Source: Lignipirellula cremea
GTDB taxonomy: Bacteria > Planctomycetota > Planctomycetia > Pirellulales > Pirellulaceae
DNA length: 64,000 bases
NCBI RefSeq assembly: GCF_007751035.1
Contig: NZ_CP036433.1
Location: forward strand, 8,909,001 to 8,973,000
Direction of reading: 5' to 3'
Made by a program: the position numbers and the translations under genes. The notes under the pieces are model-generated. The model did not search any database. It saw only the letters and a list, made by a program, of their open reading frames with translations, and was not told the origin of the DNA. Position 1 is the stretch's first letter. The number at the start of each line of letters is the position of its first letter. This document shows positions 43,547 through 53,073 of this stretch, one piece after another.

Positions 43547-44470
43547 ATGTTGCTCAAATTGATGGGCATGGTGATATTTTGGCTGTTGGGGGCGGCCGGC
43601 CTGGCGTTGCTGTGGAAACGGATGCGCACCGCAGAGGCCAGTCGGCAGCGCCTGTTTGAGACGGAGACTTCCCCGGCCCGGGTCCGCGGAACAGGCGGCG
43701 TGCAGGATCTGAGCCCCTTGGGCCGGTGGCTCTATCTGGCGGGTTTTCGCTCCCCCAGCGCTTCGGCCGTGTTCGTGGCGATCACGCTGTCGGCCGCGGG
43801 CTGCGGCGCGGGGGCGGCTTTGTTCCTCTTCCTGTCGGGATTGCAAACGACCATCGCCCAGGGCGTGGAAGCGATCCCGGGCGGCGTGGGACAAATCTTC
43901 CTGCCCGTGACGATGCTCATGCCTTGGCTGGTCGCGATCATGCTGGGGCTGGCTCCCTGGCTTTATGTCCGATCCGCCCGCCGCAACCGGGTGCAAAGGG
44001 TGGAACAGGACTTGCCGTTGGCGCTAGAACTGCTGGCCACGCTGAGTGAAGCTGGGCTTGGATTTGACGCCGCCCTGTCTCGCATCATGGGCACCCGACT
44101 TTCCGACCGGCCTTTGGCCGATGAGCTTCAATCCTTTCAAGCCGACCTGCTCGCCGGCCGCCCTCGCGTGGAAGCTTTAAGAAGGTTTTCCCAGCGACTG
44201 AATATTTCGACCGTGAGCATTTTTGTTTCGGCCTTGGCCCAGGCCGAGCAGATCGGCATGGGCGTCTCCGGCGTCCTGCGTCGCCAGGCGGACGACATGC
44301 GGAGCCGCCGCCGTGAACGAGCCAACGGCTTCGCGGCGGCCTTGCCCGTGAAACGGATGCTGCCTTTGGTGGTCTGTTTTCTGCCTGGTCTGTTTGTCTG
44401 GACGCTGGGCCCGTTTTTCGTACAGCTCTTCAAGATTGCGGACACGTTCGTTCAGGTGCGGAGTTTCTAA
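43547..44470 (+). CDS. tadC: TadC inner-membrane platform protein
   Basis: Membrane protein of 307 aa, second T2SSF-domain protein. Segments at residues about 1-20, 75-100, 117-140 and the end (MLPLVVCFLPGLFVWTLGPF). The F domain reads VEQDLPLALELLATLSEAGL, then GFDAALSRIMGTRLSDRPLA and VSIFVSALAQAEQIGMGVSG, with the D-L-P-x-A-L-x-L signature of TadC. Follows tadB by 12 bases. Confidence 0.93.
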   Translation: MLLKLMGMVIFWLLGAAGLALLWKRMRTAEASRQRLFETETSPARVRGTGGVQDLSPLGRWLYLAGFRSPSASAVFVAITLSAAGCGAGAALFLFLSGLQTTIAQGVEAIPGGVGQIFLPVTMLMPWLVAIMLGLAPWLYVRSARRNRVQRVEQDLPLALELLATLSEAGLGFDAALSRIMGTRLSDRPLADELQSFQADLLAGRPRVEALRRFSQRLNISTVSIFVSALAQAEQIGMGVSGVLRRQADDMRSRRRERANGFAAALPVKRMLPLVVCFLPGLFVWTLGPFFVQLFKIADTFVQVRSF

Positions 44471-44471
44471 G

Positions 44472-44864
44472 ATGACCGGTCCGCACCAGATGATTGACGC
44501 CGACACCGGCGCCGTGCTCGTTCCCCGACTGCAGCTGGCCACGACCTTCTGGCAGCGCTTCCGCGGTCTGCAGTTCCGTCAGGCGTTAGCCGCGGACGAA
44601 GGTCTCCTGATCATTCCCTGCAGCTCGCTCCATACGCACTGGATGCGGTTCGCGATCGACGTCGTCATGCTGGATCAAGGCGACAACGTCCTGAAACTGC
44701 ATGAGAACCTTCGCCCTTGGCGCATCCTGACGGCCGCACCTGGCACGCATTCCGTTCTGGAAGTTACGACCGGCTGTTTGCGAAACTTCCACCCCGGGCA
44801 GAGAGTCTCCGTCGTCGACAAGGAGACGAAACAACCCGGACCGCACTTCCCAGCTAAACCGTGA
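44472..44864 (+). CDS. DUF192 protein
   Basis: Small protein of 130 aa, PF02643 (DUF192). Signature elements: TTFWQRFRGLQFRQALAADE, GLLIIPCSSLHTHWMRFAID (the W-M-R/K-x-x-I block) and VLDQGDNVLK-like strand followed by HSVLEVTTGCL. The start at 44472 comes one base after the tadC stop, so it is the last gene of the Tad run. There is no signal peptide although many DUF192 proteins are exported. Function not established; it often follows tadC in this phylum. Confidence 0.88.
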   Translation: MTGPHQMIDADTGAVLVPRLQLATTFWQRFRGLQFRQALAADEGLLIIPCSSLHTHWMRFAIDVVMLDQGDNVLKLHENLRPWRILTAAPGTHSVLEVTTGCLRNFHPGQRVSVVDKETKQPGPHFPAKP

Positions 44865-44899
44865 ACCGGAGTAGAACGCCGGCGCCGACGGGAGAGCGA

Positions 44900-46423
44900 T
44901 CACGGGGCGCAGGCGTCGCGCATCCGTCGGTAGGCGCGGTTTACCGCCAGGCCGAGGCGCCGGGCGGGTTCGATCTCCTGATCTTCAACGGCGTGCTCAA
45001 GGAGTTCGAGCTTCTCGCGCAGCACCAAGGCTTTGGCGCGGCGATAAGGCGTCAACGATTCGCCGCGGAGAAACATACTGACCTGCAGCTTGCGAGTCCA
45101 ATCGTCGTAGATCGGGATCCAGTACAAGGCCGTATCCCAATCTTTCGACGACGCCGACGAAACGACTTCAGCGTTAACAATCTGCATCTCCTCAAAGACC
45201 TCGGCAGGCGACGGGTAATAGATGTAACACCCCAGCACACTGAACGCGATCAGACTGAGCAAGGCGACCCCGCCCAGCACGGGTCCCGGCAGCACGACAT
45301 CCAGCCGCGGACTGTCGGCCGGCCGCTGTTCAAGCCAGGCTTCGACCCGATGCTGGCGATCGCAGCGAGCGAGTCCGATACCAGCCAGGATTAAGGCCGT
45401 TAGAACGATCATCGCGACCGTTTCATGCGGCGCGATTTTTTCCTGCAGGATGCGGAACGTCTTCTGCATCACCTGGGGAGTAGAGGGGGCAAACGGCGCG
45501 CAGTAAATGTCAAAGGCGTGCGTATGCCCGGCGGGCTCGACGCCGTGAGGATAAAGCGGACCATCCACCCCATAGGCCAGTCCCACGACAATGCCCGTCA
45601 GCAGTGCGAACCAGATCCCCGTGCGACGTACTCCATAGGCGCCCACCATCCAGGCGACCAGCCCCAGATTGGCCCCCGCTCCCAGGACCAGCAGCGTAAA
45701 CGCGGCCCCCACCGAATTGCCGTGCTGGAACATGGAAGCCAGCTGGACCATCGCCGTCATCGGTGCGGCGTAAGCGGGAATCGCCACCGCCGTCATAAAC
45801 AGCGGAGCCCACGGGTCGTCGTGCTCCGCCGCCGTTTGCAGATAGCCGGCCGGCAACAGCAAGCTGAGCAGCGCCACGCCCAGGAGACCCGCCCCGATGT
45901 AGCCGCTGGTCGGGCCCGCAAGTTCTCGCGCTCCAAACACGGCGATCGATAGCATCCGCCGCACGCCATACGCAACCCGCGGCGGTTCCGGTTCGGGTTG
46001 CGCCGTATGGGGAAACAGCCTGTCCCAGGCAATGCCGACCACCGTCACGATGACTAACGAACAGAATGAGAAGGTCAGAATAACAAGAGGATCCGCCAGC
46101 GTGAGTCCGTACAGCACCGAGATCGGATTGAACAACGGCGCCGTCAGACCAAACGCCAGAATCGCGCCGCCCGACACGCCGGCGCGCCGCATCTCGCGCA
46201 CCACGGGAATCACCCCCAGCGAGCAAACGGGCAACAACATTCCGACCAGCCAGGCCTGCGGCAGCGATCGCCAGGTGTTATCGCCAAAAAATCTTCGCGT
46301 TCCCGCGTGGCCCAGCAAGCGGCGAAACACTCCCGCCACCACCAGTCCGACGAGAATCGTCGGCGTCGCTTGCACAAGCGCCTGGAAAAAGCGCAGTGCC
46401 GCACCCCAAAGTAAGCTTTCCAT
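44900..46423 (-). CDS. Permease, PF03773 (DUF318/ArsP-like)
   Basis: Membrane protein of 507 aa with about eight to ten hydrophobic segments in two halves. The family core is LVGLVVAGVFRRLLG, then VGMLLPVCSLGVIPVVREMR (the Cys in LPVCSLGV is the conserved metalloid-contacting position in ArsP) and GLTAPLFNPISVLYGLTLAD. The second half has AIPAYAAPMTAMVQLASMF. Residues 400-507 form a soluble tail not present in classic ArsP. PF03773 proteins export organoarsenicals or act in divalent metal export; here linkage to a His-containing lipoprotein and a CobW GTPase favours a metal role. It is the last gene of the minus-strand block and ends convergently with the DUF192 gene. Confidence 0.82.
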   Translation of the reverse strand: MESLLWGAALRFFQALVQATPTILVGLVVAGVFRRLLGHAGTRRFFGDNTWRSLPQAWLVGMLLPVCSLGVIPVVREMRRAGVSGGAILAFGLTAPLFNPISVLYGLTLADPLVILTFSFCSLVIVTVVGIAWDRLFPHTAQPEPEPPRVAYGVRRMLSIAVFGARELAGPTSGYIGAGLLGVALLSLLLPAGYLQTAAEHDDPWAPLFMTAVAIPAYAAPMTAMVQLASMFQHGNSVGAAFTLLVLGAGANLGLVAWMVGAYGVRRTGIWFALLTGIVVGLAYGVDGPLYPHGVEPAGHTHAFDIYCAPFAPSTPQVMQKTFRILQEKIAPHETVAMIVLTALILAGIGLARCDRQHRVEAWLEQRPADSPRLDVVLPGPVLGGVALLSLIAFSVLGCYIYYPSPAEVFEEMQIVNAEVVSSASSKDWDTALYWIPIYDDWTRKLQVSMFLRGESLTPYRRAKALVLREKLELLEHAVEDQEIEPARRLGLAVNRAYRRMRDACAP

Positions 46424-46440
46424 GATTCGATTCCTCGTCT

Positions 46441-46917
46441 TTAGTCGGTGTCAGGCGGGGCTTCGGTCGCCTTCGAAAAGATTTGCTGAATGTCAAGCAG
46501 CTCGCGTTGCAGCCTGGCAAGTTCGGTTTCCTGGGCGACGTATGCGGCGCGGCGTTCATCACCCGAGCGACGCATCACGTCGGCAAGCAGCGTTTCATAA
46601 TGGCGCGACGCCCGCTCCACGCGGATCCAGGGCTGCTCTTCCAGGTCACTGTCGGCGGCCAGACCCGGCAACCATCGCGCCACATCGGACGCTTCCACAA
46701 AAACGTCAAGATGCTGGGGCGGGCGCTGCGTCCCGTTGTTGATCTCGGCGTGCAACGCCAGCAACCGCTCAACGGCCGCCGGATAATTGGCCGGCATGTG
46801 CGCGGGCGTGTGGTGCTCCGGCTCTTCCGTTTCGACGTGATGGCAACCGCTGATGGCGGCCAGCAACGCTGCAACAGCAGCCAGGCAATGGATTCGCGAG
46901 GGGGGATAGGTTTTCAT
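46441..46917 (-). CDS. Small lipoprotein with His cluster
   Basis: Lipoprotein of 158 aa. The lipobox LLAAISGC is at residues 18-25, so the mature protein starts at Cys25. Directly after it is HHVETEEPEHHTPAHMPANY, a potential metal site. Then a helical domain (AAVERLLALHAEINNGTQRP, WIRVERASRHYETLLADVMR and ETELARLQRELLDIQQIF). It lies 17 bases upstream of the permease and may be its periplasmic metal-binding partner. Family unknown. Confidence 0.75.
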   Translation of the reverse strand: MKTYPPSRIHCLAAVAALLAAISGCHHVETEEPEHHTPAHMPANYPAAVERLLALHAEINNGTQRPPQHLDVFVEASDVARWLPGLAADSDLEEQPWIRVERASRHYETLLADVMRRSGDERRAAYVAQETELARLQRELLDIQQIFSKATEAPPDTD

Positions 46918-46987
46918 CTGGCAATCTTCTTTCTCGTTCCGATTTTCACAACCGAGCCCGATCGCCTCGGCGCGCGATGGGGCGGGG

Positions 46988-47956
46988 TTACCGAAATACG
47001 GGGACGCTTACCGCTCCCAGAATCTCCTCGACAATGCGCGGCGCGGCGTCGAAATCGCCCGTCAAACGCACTTCCAGCACAGGACGAGCGACATCCTGAA
47101 TATCGTCGGGCGTGACAAAATCACGGCCGCGAAGATGCGCCTGCGCCTGGGCCACGCGCTGCCAAAGGATCAACCCCCGCGGGCTGAGGCCAAGCTTGAT
47201 TTCCTTGTGCTCACGCGTCACCCGTCCCAGATCCACCAGGTATTCCTGAACCGGCTCGCTTAACGAAACCTTGGCCACATGCTCCTGCAGCCGGCAAAGC
47301 TGCCGGGGACAGAGCACCGCCTCGCAGGCGGGCTGCACACGTTCCGAGTTTCCGACATTCGCCGCCAGCATTTGCAATTCACTGCGGCGATCGGGGTAGC
47401 CGATCCGTAACTTCATCGCAAAGCGGTCGAGCTGCGCTTCCGGCAGCGGATAGGCGCCGTGGCTCTCAACGGGGTTCTGCGTGGCAATCACAAAGAACGA
47501 ATTGCTGAGCGGATACGTTTCCCCGTCGATGGTGACTTGCCGTTCAGCCATCGCTTCGAAGAGCGCACTTTGCGTACGCGGAGTAGCCCGATTGATCTCG
47601 TCGGCCAGCAGCACATCCGAAAAAACAGGGCCGCGGCGGAACTCAAACTCGCGTGTCTTCTGATCAAACATGTTGAAACCGGTAACATCGGTCGGCAGCA
47701 GGTCGGGCGTACATTGCACGCGGGCGAAGTGGCCGCCAACCGCCTGCGCGATCGCTTTCGCCAGCGTCGTTTTTCCCAGTCCAGGCAAGTCGTCAAACAG
47801 CAAATGACCACGCGCCAACAAACACGCCAGGACCAGCTCCACCACATCCGACTTGCCAATCAGCGCCTGATTGAGCGCCTTGCGCAAGCCGTCAATCGCT
47901 GGCTGATGCGGGCATGCGCTTGAGTCGGAAGCCAGGGTCGATTCAGTGCGATGCAT
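46988..47956 (-). CDS. MoxR-family AAA ATPase
   Basis: Cytosolic chaperone-like AAA+ ATPase of 322 aa. Walker A is DDLPGLGKTTLAKAIAQAV near residue 58, Walker B VLLADEINRATPRTQSALFE, sensor 1 FVIATQNPVESHGAYPLPEA, and the arginine-finger/lid domain (LPEAQLDRFAMKLRIGYPDR). C-terminal lid GLSPRGLILWQRVAQAQAHL. It overlaps the transglutaminase-like gene by 14 bases. MoxR, DUF58 and transglutaminase-like genes form a well-known trio, often linked to maturation of secreted complexes or stress. Confidence 0.93.
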   Translation of the reverse strand: MHRTESTLASDSSACPHQPAIDGLRKALNQALIGKSDVVELVLACLLARGHLLFDDLPGLGKTTLAKAIAQAVGGHFARVQCTPDLLPTDVTGFNMFDQKTREFEFRRGPVFSDVLLADEINRATPRTQSALFEAMAERQVTIDGETYPLSNSFFVIATQNPVESHGAYPLPEAQLDRFAMKLRIGYPDRRSELQMLAANVGNSERVQPACEAVLCPRQLCRLQEHVAKVSLSEPVQEYLVDLGRVTREHKEIKLGLSPRGLILWQRVAQAQAHLRGRDFVTPDDIQDVARPVLEVRLTGDFDAAPRIVEEILGAVSVPVFR

Positions 47957-50390
47957 GGGAGCGGTTCTCGGCGAAGGAAGGTGTGAGCGAACTCACCGGG
48001 GGACGGCGCAAAGCAAAGGCGCCAGGAAGCAAACCCTGGCTTTCTCCGCCAGACAGGTTTTGAAAGTAGCGAACGCCGACCTGTCTCTCGACAACGGCGC
48101 ACGCCTGCTGCAGGCCATCAAGATCCCCAGGAGAGGACGACTCGGCGGATGCATACAACAGCCTCTCGGCGGAGCACAGAGTGAAGTGCAGACAGGCGGC
48201 GGCGGTCGGCGGCAGCGCAGGGACGAGCGCTCCGTGCCAACGCGCAATCGTCGCCTCGCGAGGGCGAGCGCGGCCGGCCAGCCACGACCGCCATTCCAGC
48301 AGACGCAACGTCGACAACGCCCGCCGACGAGGACTCCCTCGGCCAGCCAGCCAGCACAACAACGTGAGCAAGCAGTCCGCGATTGCCACGCGTTTCCACC
48401 AGCCAATGGCGGAACAACAAGCGATCACGCCGAGCAGCCCCGCATGCTCCCGCAGCAGACGCTGCGAGGTCTGCCAGGCCAGGACCAACCGTTGATACCC
48501 GTTCAAGGATTCGCGAGGCGGCTGGTAACCGGGCGTCGGTTCAATGACAACCCAGTGGATGCCGTCGATACAAACTTCGGGCCACACGTGAACGTCTTCC
48601 GCCAGCACGACCGTTTGTCCGGCTTGCCGATCGTAACTTTCCGGTTTCGCATAGAAGCCTGTCGTCAATCGGGTGGGATAGCCCAGCGACCGCAATAGCA
48701 TGGCGGCGGTGGTTGCGAACAGGTAGTCGGGCCCCTTGCCGGCCTGCAGGAAGTGTTCGACGACATCCTCGCAATCTGCAGGAGGCATGGCGTCGGGGGC
48801 GAGGACGAACTCGCTGCGCAGCGTGCGGACGATCGCTTCCACCTGCAGCCAGCCGCGTGGGACGCCCTTCACCCATGCGGCCGCCAACGGCTCCAGCCTG
48901 CCATGGGCTTCCGAGGGGCCAGGATGAAGGTAAGGCGCGAGTCGCGCCTTTTGATCGGCAGGGAGTTCGGCAGAGAAGTCGCGATCGGGGCGGCGCATCA
49001 GAGCCAGCGGGAAGCCGCGGGAACGAACCCGTACGACGGTAAGCTGCGGAATCCGCTCACGATCGCTCATCTCGATCATGCCGTCCGCAGTCCATCCGAA
49101 GAAGTCTACACGATCCACCTTGTCGATATGCAAGGCAGTCAGCTGCGGCGGCGCAGGGATGCGATTGGCTTTCAGATTGATCACCTTGATCGCATGGGTC
49201 TGCTCTTTGCCAGGAATCGCGGCGGCATGGCTTCGCCGAAACGCAATCCAAGGCTTGCCCGCAAGTTCTTCCAGCCACGGCTCGGTTCCTTCCTGCCAGT
49301 CGACGCGAGGCTCCCATTGCCGACCATCAAAATGGTCGTAAGTCGCCAGTGCAAGATGCAGGGGCGTTTGTCCGACGACGTAGAGTATTGCCGGAGCATC
49401 GCGATCCGCCATTTCCTGGCGTGGACGCTCGACACGACGGCGCACCGCCGAAAATTCACGGCCGCCGCGCTGCGTCGTGGCGGTACGTTGTTCGGACGCG
49501 TTCCGTTTCTGCGGAGCGAGCGCGATCGATCTTTCCTGCTCTCGCTTGCGGTTTGGCGGCTCGCCGTAGGTGTCGTCGAACAGGTCGTACAACGAAGGCA
49601 TTTCGGATTCGAGAAACAGTTCACTCTCGACAGGGCCAAAGCTAAACGCTTCCTCCCTGGCCGCCACCAGCGCATCGCCATCGCCCACGCCAGATCGGGC
49701 GCAGGGATCGTGCCGCTGATTCCCTCCCGAAGTCGGCATGAAGCCCGACAGAACCCTCGTCGACGAACCTGTCGCGCCGACAACCGTCGCCAACACCGCC
49801 AGCAGCGCCCCCGTCGCTCCCAGCACTGAAACACGAAGGGGAATCCGCGATTCGACGGTGGAAGACAGAAACGAGCCCTCAAGCCGACTCCAGTAGGCTC
49901 CCATCAACCACCACAGCCCCAGCATGCCGTAGACGCAAACGAGCACCTGGGCCGCACGCGGAGTGCTCATGCTCGCGGTGAAGAGGACAAGGAAACTGGC
50001 CAGCAATACCGAACAGCCCGCGAGTCGCGGCAAGAAAGAAAATGCGGCCAACACCATCGACGTCAACTGCAGGCTGGTCAGAAGGAGAATCTCAACAGGC
50101 TCGCCGCCGCCGAGGAGCAGTCGCTGCCCTGCCTCGGCCAGGAATGTCAGAACCACCGCCATGCCGACGGCCAGCGTCGCCAGGCCCGCCCCATGTTGTC
50201 GCACTTCCGCACTGCGTCGCACCAGAATCCTCAGCCCTAGTATGGCGACCCACTCGCAAGCGATCCGAATCAGTATGGGCGTCGCGTCCCAGGCCGCATC
50301 GATCCGCACGACCGCCAGAATACTGGCCGCCAGGAACGTCAGGAGGAGCGTTTCGGAATGTGGCAAACGATCAGTTGGTGATGCTGTCAT
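47943..50390 (-). CDS. Transglutaminase-like membrane protein, catalytic Cys absent
   Basis: About 815 aa. The start at 50390 (MTASPTDRLPHSETLLLTFL) overlaps the DUF58 gene by 20 bases; upstream codons are DUF58 antiframe. Seven or so membrane segments in the first 240 residues, a periplasmic transglutaminase-like domain (about 440-690), then another membrane segment near 715. In the core, the usual G-x-C-x-x-F-A is replaced by KGPDYLFATTAAMLLRSLGY, so the nucleophile cysteine is missing; the His block VHVWPEVCIDGIHWVVIEPT is kept, with Glu for the usual Asp. It is therefore probably a binding/structural version of TgpA-like proteins, not an active transglutaminase. Confidence 0.88.
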   Translation of the reverse strand: MTASPTDRLPHSETLLLTFLAASILAVVRIDAAWDATPILIRIACEWVAILGLRILVRRSAEVRQHGAGLATLAVGMAVVLTFLAEAGQRLLLGGGEPVEILLLTSLQLTSMVLAAFSFLPRLAGCSVLLASFLVLFTASMSTPRAAQVLVCVYGMLGLWWLMGAYWSRLEGSFLSSTVESRIPLRVSVLGATGALLAVLATVVGATGSSTRVLSGFMPTSGGNQRHDPCARSGVGDGDALVAAREEAFSFGPVESELFLESEMPSLYDLFDDTYGEPPNRKREQERSIALAPQKRNASEQRTATTQRGGREFSAVRRRVERPRQEMADRDAPAILYVVGQTPLHLALATYDHFDGRQWEPRVDWQEGTEPWLEELAGKPWIAFRRSHAAAIPGKEQTHAIKVINLKANRIPAPPQLTALHIDKVDRVDFFGWTADGMIEMSDRERIPQLTVVRVRSRGFPLALMRRPDRDFSAELPADQKARLAPYLHPGPSEAHGRLEPLAAAWVKGVPRGWLQVEAIVRTLRSEFVLAPDAMPPADCEDVVEHFLQAGKGPDYLFATTAAMLLRSLGYPTRLTTGFYAKPESYDRQAGQTVVLAEDVHVWPEVCIDGIHWVVIEPTPGYQPPRESLNGYQRLVLAWQTSQRLLREHAGLLGVIACCSAIGWWKRVAIADCLLTLLCWLAGRGSPRRRALSTLRLLEWRSWLAGRARPREATIARWHGALVPALPPTAAACLHFTLCSAERLLYASAESSSPGDLDGLQQACAVVERQVGVRYFQNLSGGESQGLLPGAFALRRPPVSSLTPSFAENRSHASH

Positions 50391-51720
50391 GGCAGACTCG
50401 CTCCCATTGGCGGCGAAGGGGCGCCGAACATTCGGCGTTGCTATCGAGTACGATCCACTCGCGCCGCCTGGCGGTCGCAACGCTTTGCGTTCGCTCGTCG
50501 CACTCCGCGGCAGCACGCGAACCGACCAGCAGGAAACGGAGTCGGCCGCAGCTACCGGCCCCGCGGTCCCAGTCGGCTGCTCGTTCCGTCGAGGTCGCCA
50601 GCAGAGTGAATGCGTCGCGACACAGAACCTCGGTCATGCGCCGCGCGGCGTCGGATCCGGTCAGCTTGTCGACGGCGCCATCCGTAGGAAAGCAGGCCAA
50701 CGCATCCAGCAGGCGATGCCAACCGGCCGTCCTCGGCTCCAGCAGCAGATCGACGTCGCCAATCAGGAAGCGAACCTGCGCGTGATGTGCATGAAACGCT
50801 TGCGCCACGCTGGCGGCGGCCCGGATCGCCGTCTCGAGCGCGGAAGATTGCGCTGCGAACGCCGCCGTATCGACCAGGATGACGATCAAACGCCGCGCCG
50901 CGGCTTGCCGTTCGGTCACCATGAGCGCATCGCGCCGCGCCGTTTGCCCCCAATGAATGCTTCGCAAGCGATCACCCTGCCGAAAGGGACGAACCCCGAT
51001 CATGTCCCCTTCCTCCCCTGGCCGATCGAACAACATCCCGACAACGTCGGCGACGTCTCCGCCCAGCGCAGGCATCGCATGCAGCGGCGTGATGTGCGGC
51101 CACACCAGCAATTCGCGTTCGACGGCGATCTGGCGACTGGCCCTCCAGAGGCCAAATGGGAATCCGGTCGCAAGTTCTGGAACGCGATGCGGATAGACGC
51201 CCCGTTGCGAGGGACGAAACTCAAACACGAATTCCGAACACGACCATCCCGCCACGCGCGCCAGGGCTGCGGTGGGAGCGCTCACCCACTGCGCCGGATC
51301 GGCGGCGGAGGAATCTTCCCCCGGGGGTGCGTCCGCCCCGCGGGAAAATCCCTTCTCGACCGCCATCCCCCACAGCGGCCAGGGCCAGCGGTTCTCAATG
51401 CGAAGGCGAACCTGGACCGATTCTCCTTCACGACTCCGCCGACAGTCGAACGCCATTTCCGCACGGGTCCCATAGATCGCCAGCCAGGGCCAAACGACGC
51501 CCATCCCCATTACGGCGATCAACGATCCAAAGATGATCCAGGCCTGCGGCTCCAGGCACACCGCAATCAGCAACGACGCCCCGGCCCCCGCCACTATCCA
51601 GCCGATCGGCTGCTTCAGCCAGGCCACATAACGATGGGACCAGGGGCAAAAATCATACTGGGCGATCACCGCCAGTCGCGCCAACGCCGCCTGCCGGCCT
51701 GTTCGAAATCGCTGCATCAT
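50371..51720 (-). CDS. DUF58 protein
   Basis: About 449 aa. Two membrane segments near residues 40-75 (PIGWIVAGAGASLLIAVCLE), a beta-sandwich part (VQVRLRIENRWPWPLWGMAV), and the DUF58 signature FRQGDRLRSIHWGQTARRDA near 245-265, followed by a von Willebrand-like domain (LIVILVDTAAFAAQSSALET). A ribosome site AAGGGAG precedes the ATG at 51720. Partner of the MoxR ATPase and transglutaminase-like protein by position. Fused-looking spacing (20-base overlap) indicates co-translation. Confidence 0.9.
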   Translation of the reverse strand: MMQRFRTGRQAALARLAVIAQYDFCPWSHRYVAWLKQPIGWIVAGAGASLLIAVCLEPQAWIIFGSLIAVMGMGVVWPWLAIYGTRAEMAFDCRRSREGESVQVRLRIENRWPWPLWGMAVEKGFSRGADAPPGEDSSAADPAQWVSAPTAALARVAGWSCSEFVFEFRPSQRGVYPHRVPELATGFPFGLWRASRQIAVERELLVWPHITPLHAMPALGGDVADVVGMLFDRPGEEGDMIGVRPFRQGDRLRSIHWGQTARRDALMVTERQAAARRLIVILVDTAAFAAQSSALETAIRAAASVAQAFHAHHAQVRFLIGDVDLLLEPRTAGWHRLLDALACFPTDGAVDKLTGSDAARRMTEVLCRDAFTLLATSTERAADWDRGAGSCGRLRFLLVGSRAAAECDERTQSVATARRREWIVLDSNAECSAPLRRQWERVCHDSITN

Positions 51721-51825
51721 GGCTACTCCCTTCACACTTCAAAATGGCGGAAGCAGCGGCCCGGAACGGGACGCCGGTTCCTACACTTCTGCATCAAACG
51801 GGCGCACGCCGCACCCTCGAGCGAT

Positions 51826-53028
51826 CTACACCGGTTCGGGAAACGGATCTTCCAGCAGCGACCAGGTTTCCTGGCCGAGCGACAGTTCCTCGTTCGTCAG
51901 CAGACAGCTGGCCAGCGCGGATTCGATTCGCGACTGGTGCATGTCGATGCCGATGAAGACCAGTTCTTGTCGTCGATCGCCGAAAGGTTGCTGGAAGTCT
52001 CGCTGCACTTCCTCGCGTTCTGCTTCGTCAGCGGGCCAGTCGTCCAGCGGCGTCGCCGCCCACCAGAATCCTGCTGGCGACAAATGGACGGAACAGCCGG
52101 CTTGCGACCAGAAAACGGCTTCATCATGGCGGCTGGCGAACCAGCAAAACCCTTTGCTGCGCAAGACGCCTTCCAGCAGTTCCCCAGACAACAACTCCCA
52201 GAGCCGTTCGGGATGAAACGGACGCCGCGCGCGGAACACAAAGCTGCCGATGCCGTACTCGTCGATCTCGGACGTTTCCTGGCCGCGCGGCTGCTCCCTC
52301 CAGCCGACCATCGCCGAGGCCCGATCGATATCAAAGCGGCCCGTATTCAGAATCTCGTCCAGCGGAACCGAGCCGAATCGGGCCTGCACAATCATCGCCT
52401 GGGGGTTGATCAGGCGCAGCAGTCGCTGAATCGCCTCGGACTGCTCGGGGGAGATCCGATCGACCTTGTTGAGCACCAGCACATCGGCGAATTCGACCTG
52501 GTCGGTCAGCAGGTCGACGATCGTTCGCCCGTCGGTTTCGTTCAGTTCCAGGCCGCGATCCCGCAGTTCGTCGGCCGTGCCGTACTCATTCAGGAAGTTC
52601 GCCGCGTCAACGACCGTGACCATCGTGTCCAGACGCGCCACCTCGCTTAGACTGCGGCCGTCCTCGTCTTCAAAGGAGAACGTCTCAGCCACGGGCATCG
52701 GTTCGCTGATGCCCGTCGATTCAATCAACAGGTAGTCGTACCGCCCTTCCCTGGCGAGCCGGGCAACTTCAATCAGCAAGTCTTCGCGCAGGGTGCAGCA
52801 GATGCATCCGTTGGTCATTTCGACCAGCTGCTCTTCGGCTCGCAACAACGCAGCCTCGCCGCCGCGGACGAGCGCCGCATCGATGTTCACTTCGCTCATA
52901 TCATTAACGATCACCGCCACACGCAAGCCCTGGCGATTCGCCAGCACATGGTTGAGCAGGGTCGTCTTTCCTGCGCCAAGAAACCCGGACAGCACAGTCA
53001 CGGGAATCGGGGAATGGGCGTCTCTCAT
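51826..53028 (-). CDS. CobW/COG0523-type GTPase (probable metal chaperone)
   Basis: G3E-family GTPase of 400 aa. Walker [21 protein letters not shown] near residue 9, the metal-binding CxCC motif in [13 protein letters not shown] near 73, Walker B/switch [18 protein letters not shown] guanine-specificity motif in [14 protein letters not shown], and a C-terminal CobW domain with [20 protein letters not shown]. The C-terminus fits the ZigA/YeiR subclass used under zinc limitation rather than cobalamin synthesis; no cobalamin genes are here. Ribosome site AAAGGAA. It sits 45 bases after the ZnuA-like gene. Confidence 0.9.
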   Translation of the reverse strand: MRDAHSPIPVTVLSGFLGAGKTTLLNHVLANRQGLRVAVIVNDMSEVNIDAALVRGGEAALLRAEEQLVEMTNGCICCTLREDLLIEVARLAREGRYDYLLIESTGISEPMPVAETFSFEDEDGRSLSEVARLDTMVTVVDAANFLNEYGTADELRDRGLELNETDGRTIVDLLTDQVEFADVLVLNKVDRISPEQSEAIQRLLRLINPQAMIVQARFGSVPLDEILNTGRFDIDRASAMVGWREQPRGQETSEIDEYGIGSFVFRARRPFHPERLWELLSGELLEGVLRSKGFCWFASRHDEAVFWSQAGCSVHLSPAGFWWAATPLDDWPADEAEREEVQRDFQQPFGDRRQELVFIGIDMHQSRIESALASCLLTNEELSLGQETWSLLEDPFPEPV

Positions 53029-53073
53029 CGGTGTTCCTTTGGCAAAAAGAGGGATGAATTCGTGGGAAAACGC

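Noticed and set aside
49963-52650. Very long plus-strand ORF of 895 codons opposite the transglutaminase-like, DUF58 and CobW genes
   Set aside because: It is the antisense shadow of GC-rich coding genes with clear domains on the minus strand; its translation is rich in Arg/Pro/Ser and matches nothing.
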